Counted from the stretch's first letter, positions 1-5,997 are shown. The stretch is 7,992 nucleotides of DNA from JAEHDI01 sp035455185 (GCA_035455185.1 DATIFQ010000275.1:1-7992); one strand, 5' to 3'. Notes: generated from the letters alone by a model not told the origin. Made by a program: numbers and translations.

Positions 1-25
1 CTACCACAGTGCTATTCTTCTTCAT
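1..25 (-). CDS. 5' end of a minus-strand gene, truncated by the window edge
   Basis: Reading leftward from an ATG at 25, eight codons are visible (MKKNSTVV) before the window ends. The start is supported by a strong Shine-Dalgarno sequence, AGGAG at 37-33 on the minus strand, seven bases before the ATG. The AT-richer, lysine-rich opening is typical of a genuine N-terminus. It diverges from the HigA-type gene to its right. Nothing can be said about function from eight residues, and without the rest of the gene the call rests on the ribosome binding site alone. Confidence 0.35.
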
Positions 26-101
26 GGCCGGTCTCCTATGTGATTGCACCTCGAGTGCGCCACCCATTGGGAGCTTAACGCATCCCGCCGGGAGACCGGC
101 C
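26..101. repeat. 11-bp perfect inverted repeat
   Basis: GGCCGGTCTCC at 26-36 is the exact reverse complement of GGAGACCGGCC at 91-101, with 54 bases between. The left arm contains most of the ribosome binding site of the gene starting at 25, so the right arm is a second copy of that leader sequence on the opposite strand, not followed by a start codon. It may be an operator pair, the ends of a very small element, or a rearrangement scar. No target-site duplication is apparent. Confidence 0.5.
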
Positions 102-163
102 TTCTCATCCCATCTCGGTAGCAGACGTTCGCTCGTCTCCAGTTCGGTGTGCGGCCATTCCTC

Positions 164-192
164 TTGACATAATACCTGAGCCGTCATAAGGT
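164..192 (+). promoter_or_regulatory. Possible promoter for the higA-like gene
   Basis: A perfect -35 hexamer TTGACA lies at 164-169. Seventeen bases on, the -10 position holds only the weak TAAGGT (187-192). CATAAG at 185-190 fits TATAAT better but with a 15-base spacer. CATAAT at 168-173 is another -10 candidate with a poor -35. One of these could drive the antitoxin gene at 234 independently of any upstream toxin gene. Confidence 0.35.
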
Positions 193-227
193 TGGGATTG
201 GACGTGGAGAGCGTCGATTATCACTGA
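180..227 (+). pseudogene. higB: 3' scar of a higB-type toxin gene
   Basis: In the frame ending at the TGA at 225-227 the sequence reads AVIRLGLDVESVDYH and stops. The ending DVE-x-VDYH matches the usual C-terminus of RelE/ParE-superfamily HigB toxins, which sit directly upstream of higA. A TGA in the same frame at 177-179 closes it upstream, and I find no HigB-like residues in any plus-strand frame further left, so the catalytic body is missing. The stop lies seven bases before the higA start, the normal higBA spacing. The match is short, so chance resemblance remains possible. Confidence 0.45.
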
Positions 228-233
228 GGACGC

Positions 234-542
234 ATGGCGAAGAAACCGGCAAGGCTCGATCCAATCCATCCGGGGGAGATTCTGTCCGAAGAGTTCATGA
301 AGCCGCTTGGCATCAGCATCAACCGGTTGTCGCGCGACTTGAACGTTCCTCCCAACCGGATCCATGGAATCGTTCACGGGACCAGGTCGATCACAGCGGA
401 CACGGCGTTGCGCCTGGGCGAGTACTTCGGAATGTCGCCGGAAACCTGGATGAACCTGCAAGCAGAATACGATCTCCGTACCGCCCGGCGGGTGGTCGGA
501 GATGAGATCACACGAACCGTCCGTAAACGAAGCGCGGCGTAG
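234..542 (+). CDS. higA: HigA-family antitoxin (XRE-type HTH), apparently orphan
   Basis: This 102-residue protein belongs to the HigA/VapI family of XRE-type DNA-binding antitoxins. The opening RLDPIHPGEILSEEFMKPLG is the family's signature N-terminus. The helix-turn-helix follows at about residues 28-50, with NRLSRDLNVPPNRIHGIVHG as its core. The typical tail RLGEYFGMSPETWMNLQAEYDL spans about 60-81. In a complete locus HigA binds and neutralises the HigB mRNA interferase and represses its own promoter. The ATG at 234 is preceded by GAGGA three bases away, overlapping the stop of the toxin remnant, which is the classic coupled layout. With no intact HigB in view it is either a decayed addiction module or a stand-alone regulator. 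The family call is firm; the role is not. Confidence 0.9.
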   Translation: MAKKPARLDPIHPGEILSEEFMKPLGISINRLSRDLNVPPNRIHGIVHGTRSITADTALRLGEYFGMSPETWMNLQAEYDLRTARRVVGDEITRTVRKRSAA

Positions 543-567
543 TGTCAGGTCCGATGAGACGGCGGCC

Positions 568-586
568 TTCGGGGTAAAGCCCTGAA
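568..586. terminator. Weak hairpin between convergent genes
   Basis: TTCGGGG and CCCTGAA can pair over seven positions (one G-T) around a five-base loop. The hairpin sits between the end of the higA-like gene and the end of the minus-strand secreted-protein gene. There is no clear T-tract on either side, so it is at best a weak bidirectional terminator. Confidence 0.3.
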
Positions 587-588
587 AT

Positions 589-1389
589 CTAGAGCGGCGG
601 TTTCAGCGGGGGGCTGACTTCGCCGCCGAGGCCAGCGTAGGCTTCCTTGACACGGATGACCTTGTCACCGTCGAAGGTGACGAAGGTAATGCGGCCGGGC
701 GGGTCGCCATAGACCCAGTCCTCGAGCTCGTTTCCATCCTTGGTCTCACGGACTTTGTTTTTCGGACGGCCGAGCGCGAGCAGCACCTGGTCCCGGGTCA
801 TGCCCTCGCGCGCCTTCTTCTCCTTGATGGCGGTCTGGATTTCCGGAGGCAGCGATTCGACGTAGTGCTCGGTGGCGCTGCGCATGTTGAAGTCGAGCAC
901 GGGCGCCATGATCTCCTTGACCTTCACGGTGTTCAGAGCCGGCAGGCGATCCGGGAAGACGAGAGCGACTGTGGTGCCGGACGGCGCAACCGAATAGGAG
1001 CCGCTGCTAATGGGTGCGGTGCGGCCGCCCGCCCCAACCTGAATGCGGTCGTACCATTTCCTCCCGCCCTTCATGCCTCCGTTGAGCTGGAAGACGATGC
1101 GGTCATCCTCCAGCTCAACTTTGGTGATCTGCACGATGTCGCCGACGCGGGCGGCCGGTCCGAATTCACGCCCGGCCACGTCCCAGTGCTTCTTGTCGTA
1201 GCCACCCTTCGGGTCGACCACGAGCGCCTTTTTGGAGCGGGGAACAGCGACTTTGGCGGTGGCGTACTCGGCGGTAAGGCCGCGTATCAGATCCACGCGC
1301 TCGTCCGACGTCAGGTTTTGACCCCGGGCCGGCACGGACGCCGGAACCACGAGGCACACCGGGATGAGCCATGCCCGCGACAGCCGCAT
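589..1389 (-). CDS. Secreted protein with C-terminal BamE/OmlA-like domain
   Basis: A 266-residue protein of unknown function. Residues 1-23 form a signal peptide: MRLSR, a hydrophobic stretch LIPVCLVVPASV, then a small-residue cleavage region near PARG. There is no lipobox cysteine, so it is probably periplasmic. The middle (about 30-165) is rich in beta-type sequence and recognisable as no family I know. From about 193 to 250 the pattern REGMTRDQVLLALGRPK, an acidic/Trp segment EDWVYG, then strands resembles the SmpA/OmlA (BamE) fold. That fold is used for protein contacts in outer-membrane assembly factors. Its ATG follows the stop of the CPBP protease gene with no gap, and the ribosome binding site GGAGGAG is made from that gene's last Glu-Glu codons. 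The two should therefore be co-translated. The BamE resemblance is by motif only. Confidence 0.75.
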   Translation of the reverse strand: MRLSRAWLIPVCLVVPASVPARGQNLTSDERVDLIRGLTAEYATAKVAVPRSKKALVVDPKGGYDKKHWDVAGREFGPAARVGDIVQITKVELEDDRIVFQLNGGMKGGRKWYDRIQVGAGGRTAPISSGSYSVAPSGTTVALVFPDRLPALNTVKVKEIMAPVLDFNMRSATEHYVESLPPEIQTAIKEKKAREGMTRDQVLLALGRPKNKVRETKDGNELEDWVYGDPPGRITFVTFDGDKVIRVKEAYAGLGGEVSPPLKPPL

Positions 1390-2244
1390 TCACTCCTCCG
1401 CGCGGGGCCGCAGCAGGAAAGGAACCTGCCGGATGATGGGCGCTTTCCACAAGAAGAGAGAGAGGAGAACCAGAACGCCCGTCGTCAGCAGGCCGCCTTC
1501 GGGACCGTAGTTCCCGCCGCTCCAGAGGGAGCCGATTCTCCAGCGCATCACGTACCCCGTTACATCCATTGTAAACCCGCTCAGGTTCACCCCGAAGAGC
1601 GGAAGAATCCAGTTCCATCCGAAGTGGAGGCCGATGGGCAGCCACAGGTCGCCGCTGCGGAGGAAGGCGAAGCCGAGCAACACGCCCCAGAGCATCGTGT
1701 TGGCCACGCCGACTTTCGAAATGTTGAGGTTCGACAAATGCGCCAGGCCGAACAGCACCCCCACGGCCAAGACCGTTGCGACGGGTCCGAGAATGCCGAT
1801 GAGCGCCTGAAAGCCGTAGCCGCGGAACATCATCTCTTCGCCGGCCGCGCCGAACAGCAAAGCCACGCTGATGAAGAGGAGGGTGCGCCAATCGAACACA
1901 CCCTTCGGAATCGCTTCGAAAGAAGCCGCCCCCACCGCCAGCGGACCGGCGAGGACGAGCAGCGCCGCGCCCGCACCACCGGCCAGTCCGAGCAGCAGGT
2001 TGCGGACGGAAGCCGGCGTCCAGACGAGACCGATTTCGGCAAGATGGGTGCGCTCGAAGATCCGCATGGCGAGCGCGTTGGCGACGACGGCGGCGAGGAA
2101 CACACCGGCTGCACTCGCGAGCACGTAGCTGCCGAACCAGGCGAGCAACTGCGAGAACAGCATCAGCCCGCCTAGGACGAGCAGCGCATAAGCGCCGACA
2201 CGAACGGCGACGCCGATTATGTGCGCCTGCCAGCCGGGTGCCAT
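1390..2244 (-). CDS. CPBP family intramembrane glutamic protease
   Basis: A multi-pass membrane protein of the CPBP/Abi family (relatives: Rce1, bacterial immunity-type proteases). With the start at 2244 it has 284 residues. The three hallmark motifs are present: EEMMFRG (E136, E137, R141), FGLAH (F165, H169) and HFGWN (H207, N211). These supply the glutamate/histidine active site inside the membrane. Hydrophobic segments occur at about 9-33, 37-60, 80-105, 120-134, 150-170, 185-197, 202-217 and 255-266. The frame stays open 32 codons further upstream to 2340. Those codons are Arg/Gly-rich, precede the first hydrophobic segment and overlap the end of the SRPBCC gene, so the internal ATG is preferred, with a GGAGG 13 bases before it (rather far). 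Substrate unknown. CPBP proteins process prenylated proteins, mature peptides or confer bacteriocin immunity. Here the neighbours suggest envelope work, but this is inference. Confidence 0.88.
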   Translation of the reverse strand: MAPGWQAHIIGVAVRVGAYALLVLGGLMLFSQLLAWFGSYVLASAAGVFLAAVVANALAMRIFERTHLAEIGLVWTPASVRNLLLGLAGGAGAALLVLAGPLAVGAASFEAIPKGVFDWRTLLFISVALLFGAAGEEMMFRGYGFQALIGILGPVATVLAVGVLFGLAHLSNLNISKVGVANTMLWGVLLGFAFLRSGDLWLPIGLHFGWNWILPLFGVNLSGFTMDVTGYVMRWRIGSLWSGGNYGPEGGLLTTGVLVLLSLFLWKAPIIRQVPFLLRPRAEE

Positions 2245-2305
2245 CGGGATTCTCAGGCCTCCAGAACCTTGACCATAGACAAATTGTCCGCGAAGCGAAA
2301 GGATT

Positions 2306-2335
2306 ACTATAGCGCGGCGGTGCGGAACGTGACAC
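2306..2335 (-). promoter_or_regulatory. Candidate promoter of the CPBP/secreted-protein pair
   Basis: On the minus strand GTGTCA (2335-2330) and TATAGT (2311-2306) are separated by 18 bases. They match the -35 and -10 consensus at four and five of six positions. The site starts just past the SRPBCC stop and would give a leader of about 55 bases before the ATG at 2244. Confidence 0.35.
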
Positions 2336-2336
2336 C

Positions 2337-2852
2337 TCAAGGGAGCGGGTGGACAGGCTCGCCGAGTCTCTGTCCGAGCGCCTCGATGTAACGGTCCACG
2401 GTGGGGCCGCGGCCGTTGACGAAACGGCCGATAAAGCGCACGACCGCGTTGCGGATCCGGCGATCTTCGGTGACGGTCACGGTGCAGCCGTCGCCGGCGG
2501 GTACGATGTCGACCGTCCAGGCGGATGCGAACGGGAGGCTCGTTTCAACGGTTCGGCGGACGAGGCGCCGCATCGGGACGGACTCGGACGTCTCGAGCAC
2601 GATCACGGAGCCGTCGGAGTAGCTTTCCCGCCATACCGGGTGACTGTCGCGATCGGGAAGCTGGGAAACCTCTTTCAGGTCCGGCCGCCACGCAGGGGAG
2701 TTTTCAACGTCGGCGACGGCGTGCCAGATGAACTCCGGCGGCTGGCTGAAATGGACGCTGCGCGAGCCGACGTGGCGGTCTGGGAGCATCGCCACCGCGA
2801 AAATAGCCAGTAAGGCAACAAGCACGGTGACGACGAGGAGGAAACCCCGCAT
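2337..2852 (-). CDS. Membrane-anchored SRPBCC (START-like) protein
   Basis: With the ATG at 2852 this is a 171-residue protein. GGGAGG lies six bases upstream of that ATG, so this start is preferred over one 17 codons earlier. Residues 3-23 (GFLLVVTVLVALLAIFAVAML) form one membrane anchor or uncleaved signal. The rest fits the SRPBCC/polyketide-cyclase ligand-binding fold. It opens with RSVHFSQPPEFIWHAVADVE, followed by the family's typical Trp-rich W..DL..V segment (WRPDLKEV), beta strands to about 130 (DIVPAGDGCTVTVTEDRR) and a closing amphipathic helix TVDRYIEALGQRL. The family binds hydrophobic ligands in a deep pocket; no ligand can be assigned. It diverges from the deformylase-like gene and lies 92 bp upstream of the CPBP protease, with which it may be co-transcribed. 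Confidence 0.75.
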   Translation of the reverse strand: MRGFLLVVTVLVALLAIFAVAMLPDRHVGSRSVHFSQPPEFIWHAVADVENSPAWRPDLKEVSQLPDRDSHPVWRESYSDGSVIVLETSESVPMRRLVRRTVETSLPFASAWTVDIVPAGDGCTVTVTEDRRIRNAVVRFIGRFVNGRGPTVDRYIEALGQRLGEPVHPLP

Positions 2853-2865
2853 GCACGACCTCCCG

Positions 2866-2882
2866 CTTGAACCAGGTTCGAG
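2866..2882. promoter_or_regulatory. 17-bp imperfect palindrome between divergent genes (candidate operator)
   Basis: CTTGAACC-A-GGTTCGAG has 8-bp arms with one mismatch around a single central base. It lies in the 50-base gap between the SRPBCC and deformylase-like genes, covers the possible -35 (TTGAAC) of the latter, and is just upstream of the SRPBCC ribosome binding site. It could let one regulator control both genes, or act as a stem in the SRPBCC leader. Confidence 0.4.
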
Positions 2883-2895
2883 GTAAACATACCAT
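2867..2895 (+). promoter_or_regulatory. Candidate promoter of the deformylase-like gene
   Basis: TTGAAC (2867-2872) and TACCAT (2890-2895) are separated by exactly 17 bases. They match consensus at five and four positions. Transcription would begin about seven bases after the -10, at or next to the A of the ATG at 2903. This would give a leaderless or nearly leaderless message, in keeping with the absence of a well-placed Shine-Dalgarno. Confidence 0.4.
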
Positions 2896-2902
2896 AAACG
2901 CA

Positions 2903-3412
2903 ATGCCGGCGAGAAGGATTTTGCAGCTCGGCGACCCGCTTCTGCGAGCCGTGTCCAGGCCGGTGGAACGACCGGAAGAAGCGCGGTTGATCATCCGCGA
3001 CCTGCGCGCGACGCTGCACGAGTTTCAGCGAACACACGGGTTCGGCCGGGGCATCAGCGCGGTGCAGATAGGTGAGACGCAACGGGTGATCTATCTGGAA
3101 TTCGGAGGGATCCCCTACGCGATGGTCAACCCGGAGTTCGAGTGGCAGAGCGAAGACCGGTTCCGGCTGTGGGACGACTGTTTTTCGTTCCCGAACCTGA
3201 TGGTATACGTGGAGCGGGCGCTGGCGGCCCGCGTGCGTTACCAGGACCTGTCGGGCGCCATTCGGACGATTGAGGGAAGCGGGCCGCTGGCGGAACTGCT
3301 CCAACACGAAATGGACCACCTCGACGGGATTCTTGCGGTGGACCGCGCGATCGGCCGTGAGAGTTTCTGTACCCGCGAGGAATACGAACGACGCCATGTG
3401 GGGACCCGATGA
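2903..3412 (+). CDS. def: Peptide deformylase family protein, divergent
   Basis: A 169-residue protein of normal deformylase length. Peptide deformylase removes the formyl group from the N-terminal Met of new proteins, using a metal held by one Cys and two His. All three motifs are present in order: GRGISAVQIG (48-57, canonical GxGxAAxQ), DDCFS (91-95, canonical EGCLS) and QHEMDHLDG (134-142, canonical). The Cys93, His135 and His139 ligands and catalytic Glu136 are therefore retained. The change of EGCLS to DDCFS, and SA for AA in motif 1, are unusual. The ATG at 2903 is chosen because it aligns with the usual RRILQLGDPLLR opening; an in-frame TTG at 2867 would add 12 residues. There is no methionyl-tRNA formyltransferase gene next to it, so it may be an accessory rather than the housekeeping copy. 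Confidence 0.88.
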   Translation: MPARRILQLGDPLLRAVSRPVERPEEARLIIRDLRATLHEFQRTHGFGRGISAVQIGETQRVIYLEFGGIPYAMVNPEFEWQSEDRFRLWDDCFSFPNLMVYVERALAARVRYQDLSGAIRTIEGSGPLAELLQHEMDHLDGILAVDRAIGRESFCTREEYERRHVGTR

Positions 3413-3455
3413 CAGCGGAGGATTATCGCTGAGCTGGTACTCACGGATACAGGGC

Positions 3456-3477
3456 GGCGGTAAGTCTTTTTATCGCC
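3456..3477 (+). repeat. Small inverted repeat upstream of the PilZ gene
   Basis: GGCGGTA and TATCGCC pair over seven positions (one G-T) around an eight-base T-rich loop, in the 93-base gap after the deformylase-like gene. The T-run is in the loop rather than after the stem, so it is not a standard terminator. It could be a leader structure or operator for the PilZ gene. Confidence 0.25.
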
Positions 3478-3505
3478 TAAATTCTTTCATGGAGCGGACC
3501 GATAG

Positions 3506-3892
3506 ATGAGTTATATGGTCGACAGGCGAGCCGAGACCCGGATGCTTTGCGCCGATCTTGTGAAGGTCCGCTGGACGGACAGATCCGGGCGGAACCGCAA
3601 GGCGGTCGCCAATCTCGAGGACATCTCTCTTTCCGGCGTCTGCCTGCAAATGGACACGCCGCTTCCGATCGACACGACGCTGCATATCCATCACGACAAG
3701 GCCGAATTCAAAGGGAGTGTCCGCTACTGCCTGTTCCGGGATATCGGCTATTTTCTGGGCGTACAGTTTGCGCCGGGGTGCAGGTGGTCCAAACGCCAGT
3801 ACAGGCCACAGCATCTGCTGGATCTTCGCAAGCTCGTTCAGGCGAGCGCAAAACGCGCCGCGAAGAAGGCGCCCCCGATGACGATTCAGTAG
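3506..3892 (+). CDS. PilZ domain protein (c-di-GMP binding)
   Basis: A 128-residue single-domain PilZ protein. The two-part c-di-GMP binding signature is complete: an arginine motif RRAETR (R8-x3-R12) near the N-terminus and DISLSG (D39, S41, G44) after the first strands. It is followed by the barrel's later strands, ending in DIGYFLGVQFA. The C-terminus is basic (Lys/Arg/Ala-rich, about 95-124), possibly a helix that contacts a partner or membrane. Such stand-alone PilZ proteins act as c-di-GMP receptors for motility, pili or polysaccharide output; which one cannot be told here. GGAG 11 bases before the ATG is a passable ribosome binding site. A second ATG three codons on is equally possible. 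The last seven bases overlap the end of the convergent E1 beta gene. Confidence 0.88.
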   Translation: MSYMVDRRAETRMLCADLVKVRWTDRSGRNRKAVANLEDISLSGVCLQMDTPLPIDTTLHIHHDKAEFKGSVRYCLFRDIGYFLGVQFAPGCRWSKRQYRPQHLLDLRKLVQASAKRAAKKAPPMTIQ

Positions 3893-4857
3893 TTGTACAG
3901 CCAGCGGGCCTTCTCGATCACCTTCGGCACACTCGGAAGGAACGCCTGTTCCAGAGGCGGGCTGAAGGGGACCGGGGTGTCCGGCGCGGCAATGCGAACC
4001 ACCGGGCCGTCAAGGTGATCGAAGGCCTTCTCAGCGATCCTGGCGGCAATCTCTCCACCCACGCCACCGCTGAGGATGTCCTCATGCAGGAGGATCGCCT
4101 TGGAGGTTTTCCGCACGCTCGCAAGGACAGCTGCTTCATCGAGCGGGAACACGGTGCGTAGGTCGACGATCTCGATCGAAATCCCTTCCTTCGCGAGCTC
4201 GTCAGCTGCATCCCGGGCCACGTAAACCATGGCGCCGTAAGTGATGACCGAAATGTCCGTGCCCTCGCGGAACACGGACGCCTTGCCGATGGGAACGGTG
4301 TACTCTTCGTCCGGGATATTTCCCTTGATGCGCCGGTAAAGCCCCTTGTGCTCGAAAAAGATCACTGGGTCGTTGTCGCGGATGGCGGACTTGATCAGGC
4401 CCTTGGCGTCGTAGGCGGTAGCGGGAGTCACCACTTTCAGGCCGGGCACGTGCGCGAACCACGCCTCGGGATTTTGAGAGTGGAACGGGCCCCCGTGGGT
4501 TCCGCCGCCGGAGGGAGCGCGGACGACCATTGGTACGGCGGCGCCCCAGCGATAGCGGCACTTGGCGGCGAAATTTACGAGCTGGTCATAGGCGCACGTG
4601 ATGAAATCCGCGAACTGCATCTCGGCGACGGGGCGGAGGCCCATCAGCGCGGCACCGATCGAAGCGCCGGCGATCGCCGATTCGGAGATCGGAGTGTCGA
4701 CAACGCGGCGCTCGCCGAAGTGGTCGAGCATGCCGGCCGTGACCTTAAACGCTCCCCCGTAGACACCAATGTCCTCACCAATGATGAAGACGTCTGGGTC
4801 CCTCTCCATTTCCTCCCAGATACCCTGGCGGATGGCCTCGAGATAAGTGACTTCCAT
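3886..4857 (-). CDS. 2-oxoacid dehydrogenase E1 component, beta subunit
   Basis: A full-length (323-residue) transketolase-type E1 beta subunit. It pairs with the alpha subunit to decarboxylate a 2-oxoacid with thiamine diphosphate and pass the acyl group to lipoyl-E2. Recognisable blocks are IGEDIGVYGGAFKVT (26-40), TPISESAIAG (55-64, with the conserved E59 that activates the cofactor), EMQFADF (79-85), FHSQNPEAWFAHVPGLKVV (125-143) and a C-terminal domain with VDLRTVFPLD and LLHEDILSGGVG. The HSQ-PEAWFAHVPGLKVV and FFEHKGLYR segments resemble both bacterial pyruvate and branched-chain dehydrogenases, so the substrate is left open. The start lies three bases after the alpha stop, with GGAG formed from the alpha gene's last codons. 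The products should be made in equal amounts. Confidence 0.95.
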   Translation of the reverse strand: MEVTYLEAIRQGIWEEMERDPDVFIIGEDIGVYGGAFKVTAGMLDHFGERRVVDTPISESAIAGASIGAALMGLRPVAEMQFADFITCAYDQLVNFAAKCRYRWGAAVPMVVRAPSGGGTHGGPFHSQNPEAWFAHVPGLKVVTPATAYDAKGLIKSAIRDNDPVIFFEHKGLYRRIKGNIPDEEYTVPIGKASVFREGTDISVITYGAMVYVARDAADELAKEGISIEIVDLRTVFPLDEAAVLASVRKTSKAILLHEDILSGGVGGEIAARIAEKAFDHLDGPVVRIAAPDTPVPFSPPLEQAFLPSVPKVIEKARWLYNY

Positions 4858-4860
4858 GGG

Positions 4861-5901
4861 TTACTCCACGCCGTCCGTCTGAGGTTTCTCGTAGACGTTG
4901 TCGAGCAGTTCGGAGGGTTCGGGGTAAGGGCTCTTCTCGGCCCACTCCACCGCTTCGTCCACCTCACTCCGGATGTCCGAGCGAACACGGTCGAGATCCC
5001 CCTGAGATGCCCACCCCTTGTCGAGCATCTGCTTCTCCAGACGGAGGATCGGGTCTTTTCGCCCCCATTCCTCCCAGAGGTGCTTCGGCACATAGTTCGC
5101 GGGGTCGTGGGCCGAGTGGCCGGTCATGCGGAAAGTCTTGCACTCGACCAAGTAGGGGCCGAGCCCTGCCCGGGCGTGCGCCGCCGCCCGGCGAACGGAT
5201 TCGTGGATCGCGAAGACGTCGTTGCCGTCGACGATTTCGGCCGGCATTCCATAACCGGAGGCGCGGTCGGCGACGTTCTCGCAAGCCATCTGCTTCGACA
5301 GGGGCGTGGAATACGCGTACTGGTTGTTGTTGCAGATCAGGACCACGGGAAGCCTTTGAACGGCCGCGAGGTTGATCCCCTCGTGCCAGTCGCCGCGGCT
5401 GGTGGCGCCATCGCCGAAGAACACGAAGACGATGTCTTTCTTGCCCTTGTACTTCAGAGCGAGGGCGGCGCCGGCGGCTACGGGCACGGATGCGGCCATG
5501 GCGCTGATGATGGCGACAATCTTTAACTTGATGTCGCCCATGTGCATGTTACCGTCCTTGCCGCGGGTGAGACCGCCGATGCGGCCCATGTACTGGGCGA
5601 AAATCTGCCGAGGATGGACGCCGCGGATCAGGTAGAGGGCCATGTCGCGGTGGCTCGGGAACAGGACGTCGTCCGGTTCGGCGACCATGCCGGATGCGAC
5701 CGGGATCGCCTCCTGGCCCCGCCCGACATAGACGCCGCCGAGGATCTTGCCCTGACGGTAGAGCTTTCGCTCGATGCGGTCTTCCACCTCGCGCATCATC
5801 AGGAGATAGTGCAGGAAGCGAAATGCAAGCTCCGCGTTCGGATCGGGGTTGCTTGACAACTCGACACCGATTGGGGGTTCGATTGGTTTCACTGCTGCCA
5901 T
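4861..5901 (-). CDS. 2-oxoacid dehydrogenase E1 component, alpha subunit
   Basis: With the ATG at 5901 it is 346 residues. An upstream in-frame TTG at 5934 overlaps the likely transcription start, so it is rejected. It is the alpha subunit of the heterotetrameric E1. The thiamine-diphosphate motif is intact: GDGATSRGD at 163-171 through to CNNNQYAYSTP at 190-200, the GDG-x(25-26)-NN spacing. Other family blocks are GRGQEAIPV (60-68), PSHRDMALYL with His84, GKDGNMHMGD (114-123) and TGHSAHDPANY (260-270), the loop whose serine is phosphorylated in animal enzymes. The loop in the GKGGSMH position has Asn in place of the usual Ser. It heads a two-gene operon with the beta subunit. No E2 or E3 gene is present in the window, so substrate (pyruvate, branched-chain or acetoin-like) cannot be decided from context. 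Confidence 0.95.
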   Translation of the reverse strand: MAAVKPIEPPIGVELSSNPDPNAELAFRFLHYLLMMREVEDRIERKLYRQGKILGGVYVGRGQEAIPVASGMVAEPDDVLFPSHRDMALYLIRGVHPRQIFAQYMGRIGGLTRGKDGNMHMGDIKLKIVAIISAMAASVPVAAGAALALKYKGKKDIVFVFFGDGATSRGDWHEGINLAAVQRLPVVLICNNNQYAYSTPLSKQMACENVADRASGYGMPAEIVDGNDVFAIHESVRRAAAHARAGLGPYLVECKTFRMTGHSAHDPANYVPKHLWEEWGRKDPILRLEKQMLDKGWASQGDLDRVRSDIRSEVDEAVEWAEKSPYPEPSELLDNVYEKPQTDGVE

Positions 5902-5941
5902 GACAGATTCCCGGTGCTTGGAGCGCTGGTCCAAAGCCTGT

Positions 5942-5969
5942 AGTATACGCCAATTCCCGGCGCTGTCAC
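5942..5969 (-). promoter_or_regulatory. Promoter of the E1 alpha-beta operon
   Basis: On the minus strand GTGACA (5969-5964) and TATACT (5947-5942) are separated by 16 bases. Each matches the sigma-70 consensus at five of six positions. It implies a start near 5935 and a leader of about 34 bases before the ATG at 5901. It is the best promoter match in the window. Confidence 0.6.
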
Positions 5970-5997
5970 CTTCGAGAGGTGATCACGCCCCGGCGTG
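5966..5997. promoter_or_regulatory. Cluster of three overlapping palindromes over and upstream of the E1 promoter
   Basis: Three perfect dyads run together: TCACCT-tcgag-AGGTGA (5966-5982, overlapping the -35), GTGATCAC (5979-5986) and CACGCC-cc-GGCGTG (5984-5997). The repeated GGTGA/TCACC half-sites suggest binding sites for a dimeric regulator. The placement over and just upstream of the -35 fits repression, or activation from the upstream sites. Confidence 0.45.

Noticed and set aside
26..233. Insertion sequence or phage attachment site at the left edge
   Set aside because: Apart from the 11-bp inverted repeat, no transposase fragment, target duplication or tRNA is present.
105..461. Minus-strand open frame opposite the higA-like gene
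   Set aside because: It overlaps the HigA signature region and resembles no family; a shadow frame.
865..2175. Long plus-strand open frame of 436 codons opposite the secreted-protein and CPBP genes
   Set aside because: It is the antisense of two genes with clear signal peptide, membrane and active-site motifs. Its product is His/Glu/Arg-rich with no domain, as expected of GC-rich shadow frames.
1166..2335. Minus-strand open frame of 389 codons overlapping the CPBP gene in another frame
   Set aside because: Its product is mostly Arg/Ala/Gly, whereas the other frame gives membrane segments and all three CPBP motifs.
4348..5526. Plus-strand open frame of 392 codons across the E1 genes
   Set aside because: It is antisense to strongly conserved E1 alpha and beta sequence and has no recognisable motif or ribosome binding site.
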